Shown one piece after another: positions 50,455 through 60,296 of a DNA stretch of 64,000 nucleotides. Under the pieces are notes generated by a model. The model was not told the origin of the DNA. It ran no database searches and saw only the letters and a list, made by a program, of their open reading frames with translations. The stretch spans positions 1-64,000 of the forward strand of contig JAATGF010000034.1 of NCBI GenBank assembly GCA_015654795.1. The letters run 5' to 3'. The translations under genes were made by a program, and so were the position numbers. Source of the stretch: Bacteroidales bacterium. GTDB lineage: Bacteria > Bacteroidota > Bacteroidia > Bacteroidales > Prolixibacteraceae. The stretch's first letter is position 1; each line of letters begins with the position of its first letter.

Positions 50455-51417
50455 TTATTTCTTTTCCCCAAACTCGCTCTTGAGTGTCCTATCCAGGCCT
50501 TCTGCTAATGTGAACGGAGCCTCAAAACCGGAACGATTTGCCAATGTGGCATTGATTTGAGTGTTAGCGCAAAATTTTTTAATCCGAACGCTACTGATTG
50601 GTAATTTTCTGCCTGTAATCCAAGAGATTAGATCAAAGATCAATCCACCAAACATTCCCAGCCAGTATGGGAGGCGCAATGATGGCAGTTTTCTGTTGAG
50701 GCTCTCTTCCGCTTGAAGTACGAGCTCATTCATTGTTAAATCGGGCTGGTCAGTGTAATTTAAAACTCTTAATCCGTTTTTCTTTGTTTCGAGACAGAAT
50801 TTGATAAATGCAGCTACATTCCCGACATAAGCCATCGACTTACGATTTTCTCCTTTTCCTATCATAAGGAATCTTCCGGATGCGATTTGGCGCAGTAAGT
50901 TATGGACATTCCCTTGATTTTTCTCCCCAAATGCAACTGTAGGACGTATTATCGTGAGCGACTTGTTTTTTGAATCTTTTTGTTGCCATTCACGCAAGAT
51001 TTTTTCTGCCTGCCATTTACTTTTGCCATAATGGCTATATGGTTCTGGTGGAAACAGTTCATCTGGATTCTTCTTATTGAGTCCGTATACCGCAGCCGAA
51101 CTAATGAAAATAATGTTGGTTATCCCAAGTTTATCTATGGCATCAAGTATATGCTGGGTTCCATTTACATTTACATCATAATATAATGAGATTGGGGAGA
51201 CATCATCGCGGTGTTCAGCTGCCAATAGAATTACATTTTCTGTCGAAACGGAGAAGACGTGCTCAAGATTTTTTTCTCTAATATCCTGTATAGTAGTAAT
51301 ATCATTGTATTTCTCACTTACGTTTTTGTCAATGTTGTAACAGTTTTCTTTGCCTAAAAGGTCTATCAGTCTTGTACCGATAAATCCGCTTGCCCCTACT
51401 AAAGCTATATGTCTCAT
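50455..51417 (-). CDS. NAD-dependent epimerase/dehydratase
   Basis: LVGASGFIGTRLIDLL, FISSAAVYGLNKKNPDELFPPEPYSHYGKSKWQAE. Confidence 0.85.
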   Translation of the reverse strand: MRHIALVGASGFIGTRLIDLLGKENCYNIDKNVSEKYNDITTIQDIREKNLEHVFSVSTENVILLAAEHRDDVSPISLYYDVNVNGTQHILDAIDKLGITNIIFISSAAVYGLNKKNPDELFPPEPYSHYGKSKWQAEKILREWQQKDSKNKSLTIIRPTVAFGEKNQGNVHNLLRQIASGRFLMIGKGENRKSMAYVGNVAAFIKFCLETKKNGLRVLNYTDQPDLTMNELVLQAEESLNRKLPSLRLPYWLGMFGGLIFDLISWITGRKLPISSVRIKKFCANTQINATLANRSGFEAPFTLAEGLDRTLKSEFGEKK

Positions 51418-52223
51418 TTATGAAGAAATTTATAAACTAATTTTAACCCCCAGACCGGGAAAAGCCGGGGATATGCTCGCAAGATAATATTTATGACATA
51501 CTCCCATCGGTTCAGAAAATTCATTTGCAGCAATTCTTTCTGAAGTTTTAACTCTTGTCTGAAAAAACGAATACCGTGTCTCCGCGCGAACATATTATTC
51601 CCAACTCTCGCTAAAACAAGGTCTTCCGGTATATTCCGGATCACTGATCCATTTTGCAACATGCGGATCCAAAGATAATAATCTTCGTAACCAAAAAAAG
51701 GTTGATAATTCCCTGCTGCAATAACTGCCGATCTTTTAAATAAGACAGTCATGTGGTTTAACGGATTTCTCCTTTTTGCAAATTTTTTTATTTCAGCGAA
51801 TTGTGTGGGTAAGCGCCTATGCGAACAGGCAGCATCACTTTGGACGTGAAATTCCGCAATATTGGCACCCAGAATATCCAGTTCAGGATGTTCAGTCATT
51901 AATCCGATTTGTTTTTCAAATCGTTCTGAACATGAAATATCGTCACTATCCATTCGTGCCACCAGCTCGTTCGAACAGATGTTTAGTCCTACTTCCAAAG
52001 CGCGTCCTAAACCTACATTTTGATCTAACTTGCAAATCTTCAAAGGAGCTAATGAACCGAACTGCTCAATAACCTCATCTAGTTCGGGAGTAAGAATGCC
52101 ATCCTTTATGAGAACAATTTCTGATGGACGCAAAGTCTGATCGTTCCATACGCTCTCTAATGCCACCTTCAGGTGCTCCGGATTTTCCTTGTCATACACT
52201 GAAATAAGAACAGAAAAGTTCAT
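51414..52223 (-). CDS. Glycosyltransferase GT2 (AmsE-like)
   Basis: SVLISVYDKENPEHLKVALESVWNDQTLRPSEIVLIKDG...ARMDSDDIS. Confidence 0.9.
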   Translation of the reverse strand: MNFSVLISVYDKENPEHLKVALESVWNDQTLRPSEIVLIKDGILTPELDEVIEQFGSLAPLKICKLDQNVGLGRALEVGLNICSNELVARMDSDDISCSERFEKQIGLMTEHPELDILGANIAEFHVQSDAACSHRRLPTQFAEIKKFAKRRNPLNHMTVLFKRSAVIAAGNYQPFFGYEDYYLWIRMLQNGSVIRNIPEDLVLARVGNNMFARRHGIRFFRQELKLQKELLQMNFLNRWEYVINIILRAYPRLFPVWGLKLVYKFLHK

Positions 52224-52307
52224 GAAGAGTTTAAGTTTAAAATCATTTGCTTCAAGGAAAGTCCGGAAGCGTTTTATCTTCTTTGTGGGCCCAAACTCAT
52301 AAATGTT

Positions 52308-53051
52308 TCATAGCTTAATTCTTCTAATTACTTGAATGATTTGATTATGAAACAATTTGCCACATAATTTATAAAGTAACTGATGAAATATCTGCTTAAT
52401 AATTGTTTTACCCGTCTTTTTGTACCAACTACCATTGAAATGGTGTATCGCCACTGTATGGCCGGTTTTTTGTATTTTTTTGAAATAAATATTCTTTGGG
52501 GAAAAATATTCGCATGGATAGATAGCTAATCCTTCATTATTAATGAAACGCATTTTTCCATTTGATTTAAGACGATAACGAACAGCAGCTGTTTCATTAA
52601 AAATTGTGGGTAATGGTTTGAGATCAAGTGTTCCGTCATTTTTTATAAAAGATCGATTCTGATAATATGCTAAAAGATCTGTAAGCCAGAGATGACCAGA
52701 TATTGCGCCAAAAACAGCTGGTTCCAGATCGTTATTGTATTCAACACCAATAAAAAAATCGTGGTTTAGGAATGGATTAAGTGAAGCTACCAACTCAACG
52801 TCAGAATCAAGATAGACTCCGCCATAATGAGAGACGGCATAAATCCGGATAAAGTCAGCCGCAAATGCGTATTTTCTCAGAGCGATGGTTTGCTTTAGCC
52901 ATTCGCTCTCGATAGTTTCAACTTTCATCCGGTCCCAAAGTACGAACTGATAATCGGGCAAATATCTCTTCCATGATTGAATACAATTTCTGATCAGTTC
53001 CGGATACGGATCACTACCAAGCCAACAATAATGGATAGTTTTTGGAATCAT
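52308..53051 (-). CDS. GT32-like glycosyltransferase (OCH1/capsular glycosyltransferase family)
   Basis: IPKTIHYCWLGSDPYPELIRNCIQSWKRYLPDYQFVLWD, AADFIRIYAVSHYGGVYLDSDVE. Confidence 0.9.
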   Translation of the reverse strand: MIPKTIHYCWLGSDPYPELIRNCIQSWKRYLPDYQFVLWDRMKVETIESEWLKQTIALRKYAFAADFIRIYAVSHYGGVYLDSDVELVASLNPFLNHDFFIGVEYNNDLEPAVFGAISGHLWLTDLLAYYQNRSFIKNDGTLDLKPLPTIFNETAAVRYRLKSNGKMRFINNEGLAIYPCEYFSPKNIYFKKIQKTGHTVAIHHFNGSWYKKTGKTIIKQIFHQLLYKLCGKLFHNQIIQVIRRIKL

Positions 53052-53054
53052 TAA

Positions 53055-54137
53055 TTATTGTTTAAACAGTTCTTCAAACAGACTCTCCCACTTTGAGTTG
53101 ATAGCTTCAGGGCGAAATTTCCTGACATCTTCAATAGCCCTTTTGCCGAATTTCACTCTCAGATCATAATCAGAGCAAAGAAGGGCGATTCTTTGTACTA
53201 TTCTCTCAATATTAAAACATTCTACTAAGAAACCATTTTTATTGTCTATAACAATATCGGAAGGTCCGGTTTCACAATCAAAACTTACAATAGGTAACCC
53301 ACAAGCTTGTGCTTCGAGTAAAACCATCCCAAGCCCCTCAGTACGGGAAGTCATTAAATAAATAGAAGCTTGAAGGTAATGGTTAATGATTTGATTTGTA
53401 GGGGGAAATATCTCTACACGATCTTTTAGATCAGATGTTTCAACACGTGAGATAATCTTTTTTTTCAATGGTCCGTCGCCTACGATTCGCAGACTCCAGT
53501 CGGGGTGTAAAAGCGTTAGTTTTTCAAATACATCGAGTAGAAGATCATAACCTTTGTTATAATCCATTCTACCGATGGACAGTATTATTTTATTTTCCAA
53601 TAATGCGGGTTTTTCAGGAAATAATGAAACTGAATTTGGGATCACATAACTGTTTTTATTAATCTTTTTCAATTTCGGCAGATCTTGTTCGGAGAGAGAA
53701 ACAAATGCATCTAACCGGTGAAAGAATATTTTTCTTAATAGTGTCCATACATATTTGACTGCGGCATAAGTACTATGCTGACAACCAATAGTTTTAAGCT
53801 TTTTGTTTTTGGTTAGCATCGTTAATAGAAAACTGGGATAAGTTCCAATCCCAAGTATTACCGTCTTGTCATCGTATGCGTATTGCCTGAAATATTTTCT
53901 CACTTCATAGACAGATGCAATTTTTTGAGGAATATTAAATCCGTTTTCAAAATTAAAATTCAGATATTCCATTGCTACCCGATTATCGATAGAGAATATA
54001 TTCGATGGTTTGGAACGCGACAGCGAAACGATGGTAACCAGGTAACCTTTCCCAACCAGTTGATTAGCCATATTAACAGTAACACGTTCACCTCCTCCTC
54101 CGAAATGAATATCATGAAGCAGAAAAATGATTTGCAT
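53055..54137 (-). CDS. Glycosyltransferase GT4
   Basis: GGGGERVTVNMANQL, SRTEGLGMVLLEAQACGLPIVSFDCETGPSDIV. Confidence 0.9.
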   Translation of the reverse strand: MQIIFLLHDIHFGGGGERVTVNMANQLVGKGYLVTIVSLSRSKPSNIFSIDNRVAMEYLNFNFENGFNIPQKIASVYEVRKYFRQYAYDDKTVILGIGTYPSFLLTMLTKNKKLKTIGCQHSTYAAVKYVWTLLRKIFFHRLDAFVSLSEQDLPKLKKINKNSYVIPNSVSLFPEKPALLENKIILSIGRMDYNKGYDLLLDVFEKLTLLHPDWSLRIVGDGPLKKKIISRVETSDLKDRVEIFPPTNQIINHYLQASIYLMTSRTEGLGMVLLEAQACGLPIVSFDCETGPSDIVIDNKNGFLVECFNIERIVQRIALLCSDYDLRVKFGKRAIEDVRKFRPEAINSKWESLFEELFKQ

Positions 54138-54242
54138 AACGGTTGAATGAAGATTTTTGCAAAAAGCGAAGAGTAAATATAAAACCTAAAAATATTATTT
54201 GTAGAATCGTTGTATTAAATAATGCGGGATTAAACGAAAATA

Positions 54243-55391
54243 TCATAGCATTTCGTTTTTCGGAATGTGTGAATTAACAATTGAGATATTTTGATTCTCT
54301 TCATGTGCGGCATATAAAAGAAACAGAATGAATAGCATTTCAAAACTGGGGACCAATAGAAATCGAACCCAAAGTAGCAGAGTATGGAATAATATCGGTA
54401 TATAATATTCAATATTGGAGTAGGACGTTATTTTGTTAAAAATCGGCAGCGAAAAGAACGAAAAAAATATTACTGTTATTATTCCGAATTGTACAATCGC
54501 ATCGAACAATTCGTTATGTGGCATAATCAGAGATCCTTTGGTTGCTTTAATGTAATTTTCAACAGGTCCGAATCCTAATAACACTTTTGAATCTAATGGT
54601 GTCGTGTAAATGGTGCCTAATACCAAGGTATTAGCCAGAAAACGAAATCTGTTTGACCCATCGTTTAATGATGCAATCCGACTAATACTGGTATCGTAAT
54701 CTATTTTGGATTTTATATTGACAACATACCATAACGAAAAGAAAGCGAGGATGACGTAACCGATAATTACGATATGTGTAACATTCAGTTTTTGAATTCG
54801 CAATTTGAAATGTTTTTTTAAGTTGCGAACAAGATAAAATAGAATAATACTGAAAATAAGCAATCTGCTAAGAAGAACCAACGAAAGTGCAAAAACAACC
54901 AGTTTACCATGCTTGTTTTTTAGAATGTCGGAACAGATAAAAAAAAGGAAGAGATAAGCCCCTGATAAGTTAAGCTGATAGGCGAGTGAAGGTCTGCCAT
55001 CTTCAGAGGAAAACACCATAAACTGAAAAATAAAAGAAAGAATGCAAAGAACATTTATGTAATTAAGATTACTCTTACGGATCGGAGTTAATTTGAAAAA
55101 CAGATGTGGAATACAGAGCAGACCAAACAAACAAAGATAAGCGTTGATTAATGAGGTCTGGAATGTTCCTCTAAAGATCATTATAAGAATTAAAACTCCC
55201 CCGATAATCACAGACCAGAGTGTTTTTAAGGCGATCTCTTTTTTTATTAACAGGGCAAAATAGATGATTACAAATGATAAACCCAAAAGGATTCTAAAGG
55301 GTTTTTGAAGACCTTCAGGATCTGGTAAAACAAAAAACACGATCATCATGCATACAAATATCAGAAATCCTACATATCCGGATTTGACCAT
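54243..55391 (-). CDS. Wzy-like O-antigen polymerase/ligase family membrane protein (locus 2)
   Basis: Multi-TM protein with GFGPVENYI...PHNELFDAIVQFG motif. Confidence 0.75.
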   Translation of the reverse strand: MVKSGYVGFLIFVCMMIVFFVLPDPEGLQKPFRILLGLSFVIIYFALLIKKEIALKTLWSVIIGGVLILIMIFRGTFQTSLINAYLCLFGLLCIPHLFFKLTPIRKSNLNYINVLCILSFIFQFMVFSSEDGRPSLAYQLNLSGAYLFLFFICSDILKNKHGKLVVFALSLVLLSRLLIFSIILFYLVRNLKKHFKLRIQKLNVTHIVIIGYVILAFFSLWYVVNIKSKIDYDTSISRIASLNDGSNRFRFLANTLVLGTIYTTPLDSKVLLGFGPVENYIKATKGSLIMPHNELFDAIVQFGIITVIFFSFFSLPIFNKITSYSNIEYYIPILFHTLLLWVRFLLVPSFEMLFILFLLYAAHEENQNISIVNSHIPKNEML

Positions 55392-55425
55392 TTTATCTCA
55401 TTTTGTTTTTGCCGAACTTTTTTTT

Positions 55426-56196
55426 CTACCTTAAAAACTTTTTTACAAAATTACTGAGCTGTAAGAGAAGAATTCTTAATGTTCCTTCTGCTTTAGATAT
55501 TATATGATGCTTTACCCTAACCTTGTACATCTCTTTTTCTGCGTACGGAGTTGATGAGATACCTCCAAGTCTGAAATTCGCGATTATTTTTTCGACAAAA
55601 TAAAATTTAACCCCACTGTTTACATATCTTAAAATCAGATCGTAATCGGTTGAATATTTGTATGTTGTATCGTATACTCCATTTGTTTTGTAAAATTTAC
55701 GCGGAATAAAACAAGTAGGGTGCTGAATCATGTCGTAGCGAAGCCTTCGTATCGAATTACCAACCAGTGAGTAGAATTCCTCGTCCAGAAAATTACGAAG
55801 AATTCCATGAATGACCTGATTCGATCCTGTTTCAATGTAATAATGAACGATGGTACTAAAGATATTTTCTTCGTACCAATCGCCGGAATTGATAATTCCA
55901 ATCAATTCGCCTTTTGCCAGTCCTATTCCTTTGTTCATCGCATCATAAATTCCCTTATCACACTCGCTAACCCAATAGGAGAGATGCGACTCATATTTCT
56001 TTATGATATCAACTGTGCCGTCTATACTGCCTCCATCAATAATTATATATTCTTTATTTTGATAAGATTGCTGAATCACACTCTGAATAGTCTGTTCAAT
56101 CGTTTTTACGCCATTGTAAACTACTGTGATTATACTTAATAAAGGCAGATTTTCAGAATTTATATCTTGCTTCGTATTCGGAATATCTGATATCAT
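55426..56196 (-). CDS. Glycosyltransferase GT2
   Basis: SIITVVYNGVKTIEQTIQSVIQQSYQNKEYIIIDGGSIDGT. Confidence 0.9.
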   Translation of the reverse strand: MISDIPNTKQDINSENLPLLSIITVVYNGVKTIEQTIQSVIQQSYQNKEYIIIDGGSIDGTVDIIKKYESHLSYWVSECDKGIYDAMNKGIGLAKGELIGIINSGDWYEENIFSTIVHYYIETGSNQVIHGILRNFLDEEFYSLVGNSIRRLRYDMIQHPTCFIPRKFYKTNGVYDTTYKYSTDYDLILRYVNSGVKFYFVEKIIANFRLGGISSTPYAEKEMYKVRVKHHIISKAEGTLRILLLQLSNFVKKFLR

Positions 56197-56990
56197 TTTA
56201 GCAACCTTCTGATTTTTAAAAGGAGAGAAAGTAATTGTGTCATTATTTTCTCAAAAATTGTCTTTTTTAGGTTGTGAACACCAATACAATAATTGATCTT
56301 CTGCAAAATCAGTTCTCTTGTCTCTAAGACATAAGAATTACCTGATGAACCTGAAAATCCTGAAATTCGAGGAACAAGTTTAAATGAGTAAAGATCAAAT
56401 TTTGATAATTGTTCATAAAAAATATGCTCAAGATACCGAGACCTCGATTCATCAACTCGCTCGAAAGCATTGATAAGATGTTTGATATACAAATCTTTAC
56501 TGACTTTGTATAAAAAAGTTTCAATGTGATTTGCAGGTATTTGATATATTGTCTTTGGGTGATAAATAAAACTGTTTGCAGATTGTGTCGTCTCCACAAT
56601 TTCATCCATGTTTTTTACAATCAGACGTCCGGTGAGTTTAAAGAATGTGTCACATTTACAAAGTATTTCACTTTTATTTAAGGCATACTTGATGATTTCT
56701 CCTTCTCCAAAACCCTTGCCTTTTTGTTGTATAATAGCGTAATTTCCTATAAATGACAGGATTTCGAGTTTTTTCCTATTTCTGAGTGCTTTCTGCTGTA
56801 AATTGGTGTAATCGAAGTTATAGTCAGTATTTTCACAAAATACGATTTCCGATATTGTTCTATAATTACAAATAGCGTATTCGATGCTGTGGAGATATTG
56901 GGAAAGACGTTCGTCTATGTTAACAATTGTTGTAGACGGGACATCAAAATTCCTGATATCGATAGCTCCGGTCAGCAGTAGTACCATCAC
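56193..56990 (-). CDS. Conserved hypothetical protein in the polysaccharide operon, possible glycosyltransferase-like
   Basis: 265 aa, overlaps both neighbours (translational coupling); no family recognised with certainty. Confidence 0.5.
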   Translation of the reverse strand: MMVLLLTGAIDIRNFDVPSTTIVNIDERLSQYLHSIEYAICNYRTISEIVFCENTDYNFDYTNLQQKALRNRKKLEILSFIGNYAIIQQKGKGFGEGEIIKYALNKSEILCKCDTFFKLTGRLIVKNMDEIVETTQSANSFIYHPKTIYQIPANHIETFLYKVSKDLYIKHLINAFERVDESRSRYLEHIFYEQLSKFDLYSFKLVPRISGFSGSSGNSYVLETRELILQKINYCIGVHNLKKTIFEKIMTQLLSLLLKIRRLLK

Positions 56991-58234
56991 ATTAGCTTTA
57001 ATTTAATCTGATGTTTTCTGAAGATATATAGCAACAGAGTGGATATCAGTATCTCTGTTAATGTTGCAACAACTGCTACACCCCTTGCCTGATACAGCAA
57101 CACTGAGGGAACAATAATTAGCAGACTGAAAATGCCGCCTGCCCCTACGATTCTTACGAGATATCGTTTTAGTCCGAAAGTTATTAACAGGTTCACACCC
57201 AGAATCCCGTTCACGATCGAAAAGAATGGAATAAAACTGCTGATTCTTAAGATAAGAATGGTCTCGTTAAACTCTGGAATTCCAAACAGAATTTTAACAA
57301 TTAAAGGAGCAAGCACTAACAATAAAACACCAGTGACGAATGTTGCAGCTGCTGCATACTTTAGTACTGTGTTGCCAAAAAGGAGAGCACGCTCTTTTGA
57401 TTCATTATAGTAAGTATTGATACGTGGAAAAGTAACTTGCGAAACGGATGAGAATAAAGAAATGATTGCGCGGATAATTTTTTCGGAAGCTGAGAATATC
57501 CCGACAGCGGTATCACCCGATAAAAGTCCCAATACTACAGTGTTTGTAGTAGTGTATAAATTTGTCGCAACACTGGAAGCAAAAATATGCCACCCTTCGA
57601 CAATTGTCGATTGTATATCGGCAAACCGAGGTGAATAGAATTTAACTATTTTCTGATTGAGTATTAAAATGGTACACGCAATGGCGGAAAGCAATGTCCC
57701 GGCAGTTTGAATTGACAAGGCAAGCACATAATCTGACTTCAGCTTCACGAATAGAAAAGTGCAAACGAGTACCAAAATCCTTGGTATTATATTTAACCAG
57801 GTAATATATGACATTTTTTCAAGTCCCTGAAACAGCCAAACCGGGAAAAGAACAGTTGAGAGTACTCCGGCAAACGATATTATCAATAATAGATTCATTT
57901 GCTGCAATTGGGGAATTGCAATGAGCAGAATTGCAAACACAAGAAAACTGGTAATAGCGAAAAGTAATTTTGTTATTGTTGTCGACCAAAATACTTTACT
58001 AAGGGCCTCTCTGTCTTCACGTACCCGAACGATTTCTTGTGTTGATGAGGTGTTAAATCCGAAATCAGTTAGTAATACAAAGTAGGTTACAAATGCCTGA
58101 GCAAAGGTAATTTTCCCAAAATTATCAACCCCAAGTATCCGCGTCAGATAGGGCAGAAGCATTAAGGGAATAATATAGTTTACGTTCTGAAGTAAAAATA
58201 AATAGGAAAAATTTTTCCTTAAAACATGGTCCAT
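56987..58234 (-). CDS. Wzx-type flippase (RfbX family, locus 2)
   Basis: LLPYLTRILGVDNFGKITFAQAFVTYFVLLTDFGFNTSSTQEIVRVR. Confidence 0.9.
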   Translation of the reverse strand: MDHVLRKNFSYLFLLQNVNYIIPLMLLPYLTRILGVDNFGKITFAQAFVTYFVLLTDFGFNTSSTQEIVRVREDREALSKVFWSTTITKLLFAITSFLVFAILLIAIPQLQQMNLLLIISFAGVLSTVLFPVWLFQGLEKMSYITWLNIIPRILVLVCTFLFVKLKSDYVLALSIQTAGTLLSAIACTILILNQKIVKFYSPRFADIQSTIVEGWHIFASSVATNLYTTTNTVVLGLLSGDTAVGIFSASEKIIRAIISLFSSVSQVTFPRINTYYNESKERALLFGNTVLKYAAAATFVTGVLLLVLAPLIVKILFGIPEFNETILILRISSFIPFFSIVNGILGVNLLITFGLKRYLVRIVGAGGIFSLLIIVPSVLLYQARGVAVVATLTEILISTLLLYIFRKHQIKLKLM

Positions 58235-58427
58235 CTTAATGATTTATTTCGGATGAAACGAGCATGGTCTGACAAACACAAAATAGGATGTATAAATTTT
58301 TCATGCGAGTTCCATACCGTTGATAATGTCAAAAAACGACACTTCAGATACGAATTGAATATTAAGAACTTACAAAAAATAATCGGGTAGATGACCTATT
58401 ATCATTCGTAATTTTGTTACTAAAGTT

Positions 58428-59573
58428 TCAAGTATTTGAAAGCTTACTGAGATTATAGCTTCTCCATTTGTCTCTTGTTTGTATAAGAAAGTCTTTTCCC
58501 AGAACGAGTAGAGTCCCAACAATCAGACCAATAAACGCTGAAATTGCCAAAATTAACGGACGATTAGGGGTAGCTTTTTCGATTGGGACAGATACTGGTT
58601 TAATAATTGTAAATACTGGAGTCTCTTCCTTTACCTGAATTTTGGCTTGTTCGAGTTTTTTTGCTAATTCGGTATAGACGCCGGTCACTAGTGTATATTC
58701 ACCTGTAAGACGTTCTTCCTCTGTTTTGGCAATTGCTGTTGACATGTATTTGTTGCGATCGCGGAACGATGCAAGCTGCTGTTGTGCAGCTTGATAATTT
58801 TTTTTTGCCTCGTCGTATCTTTGCTGAATGAACTCCTGATCGCTTTGGGCTTTTTCAATCTTAAATTCCGTGATGTAGCGTTGTAGAAGTTCCTGAGCAT
58901 GGTATGTCAATTGTGCAGCAGCATAAGCCTCTGGCAATGAGCAATTTAATAAAACTACAGCATCTTTGTCGTTTATAGATATCTCAACCTGCTTTTCAAT
59001 AATTTTTTGTACTTCTATCTGTTTTTCGGTGAGAAAATATAAATGATTAGCTGCTGAAGTGCTGCGATATTTATTTTTCTTCTCGCCTTTAATAGTTTTA
59101 ATGATCAACGAAGGAAGTCCTAAAGTGTATTTAAAGAATGGATTTCTAAATTTAATCTTAGTATAATAATCATATAAAGTGACTTGACTATCAAGCTTTT
59201 CAAAGTTTAGTGGTGTTTTCATGAGTTCCAGTTGAAACGGGACGCTCGAAATAATGCTTGAATAAGTACTGGGTGATAATTCTGAACCGGTTGCTGTATT
59301 GAGATTGATTCCCGCCATGGCCGCCAATCCTGAAAGTCCTGATAAGCCTCCTGAAATACTTGACAGTTTGGATTTTGGATCAGTGATTTGAGGCACCATT
59401 GTTGAGGAAGCGGTAAATTCATTTGGAATCAGGATGGCAACAAAGAATCCAATAAAAATGCTTATAGCAATTAGTTTACTAACTACAATTCTACCTTCCC
59501 AGAATGTTCTGGCAAGATTGATAAAGTCAACCTCCGTTTCGGGTGGTAGTTTACTATTTTGCTCTGCAGTCAT
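58428..59573 (-). CDS. Wzz-family chain-length determinant protein, paralog of 41954-43057
   Basis: GLAAMAGINLNTATGSELSP...FQLELMKTPLNFEKL...PVSVPIEKATPNRPLILAI. Confidence 0.88.
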   Translation of the reverse strand: MTAEQNSKLPPETEVDFINLARTFWEGRIVVSKLIAISIFIGFFVAILIPNEFTASSTMVPQITDPKSKLSSISGGLSGLSGLAAMAGINLNTATGSELSPSTYSSIISSVPFQLELMKTPLNFEKLDSQVTLYDYYTKIKFRNPFFKYTLGLPSLIIKTIKGEKKNKYRSTSAANHLYFLTEKQIEVQKIIEKQVEISINDKDAVVLLNCSLPEAYAAAQLTYHAQELLQRYITEFKIEKAQSDQEFIQQRYDEAKKNYQAAQQQLASFRDRNKYMSTAIAKTEEERLTGEYTLVTGVYTELAKKLEQAKIQVKEETPVFTIIKPVSVPIEKATPNRPLILAISAFIGLIVGTLLVLGKDFLIQTRDKWRSYNLSKLSNT

Positions 59574-60179
59574 ATTTCTTGGGTTAGGCAGTTATTTGTT
59601 TTCGTATGTGATACTTCAGCTTTTTTCGCTGAGCTTATTTTGCTTTGCGAGAAATTGATGAAGGTGAATGTTAAGATGATTAAAGATTGATAGATTAACT
59701 TATGCTCAATAACCAGACAATATTTATTTTTCAGTTTCAATCGTGTTGTTGCTTTAACGGTGATTGCGGTGATTTGGATTTTGAAAGTTGATCCAGAGCA
59801 TTAATCAAGCAAATGAAGTTATTATCCAGATATTTTTGTTTTTTTGGAGATGGCGTTGGTTGTTTGATGCTGAATATATACTTTCTGGCAATACCTAACA
59901 AAGGAAAATCCGAATTCTCTGAGATAATTGCTTAATAAAATTCATTTGTTGTAATGTATTTTGATCATCAACTGGTCAATCGGAATTTGCATCTCCCCAG
60001 GCTTTTGCATTTACTATTGCTTAATTCTGAGTCTTTCCGGGTGATCGGAATGTTCTTTGGAATCAGGGTCTAACTCACAGATTATTAGCGAGTGATTGCG
60101 ATAGATTGAACTTGATAATTGAATTTATTCGGAAACGGATAAAAAGAGTTTATAAAAATTTGTGTGGCATTATTTAATG

Positions 60180-60215
60180 GCAAACCGGTATAAACAGATG
60201 CTTATACCGGTTTGC
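60180..60215. terminator. 14-bp perfect inverted repeat, probable terminator after the WecA-like gene
   Basis: GCAAACCGGTATAA (60180-60193) / TTATACCGGTTTGC (60202-60215), 8-nt loop. Confidence 0.6.
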
Positions 60216-60296
60216 TTTAGTTGTTCGAAGTTCATCAGTTTGATAAAATAGCATCTCACGGATAATTTATTTCTATGATTTACGATTAAGTTATCA

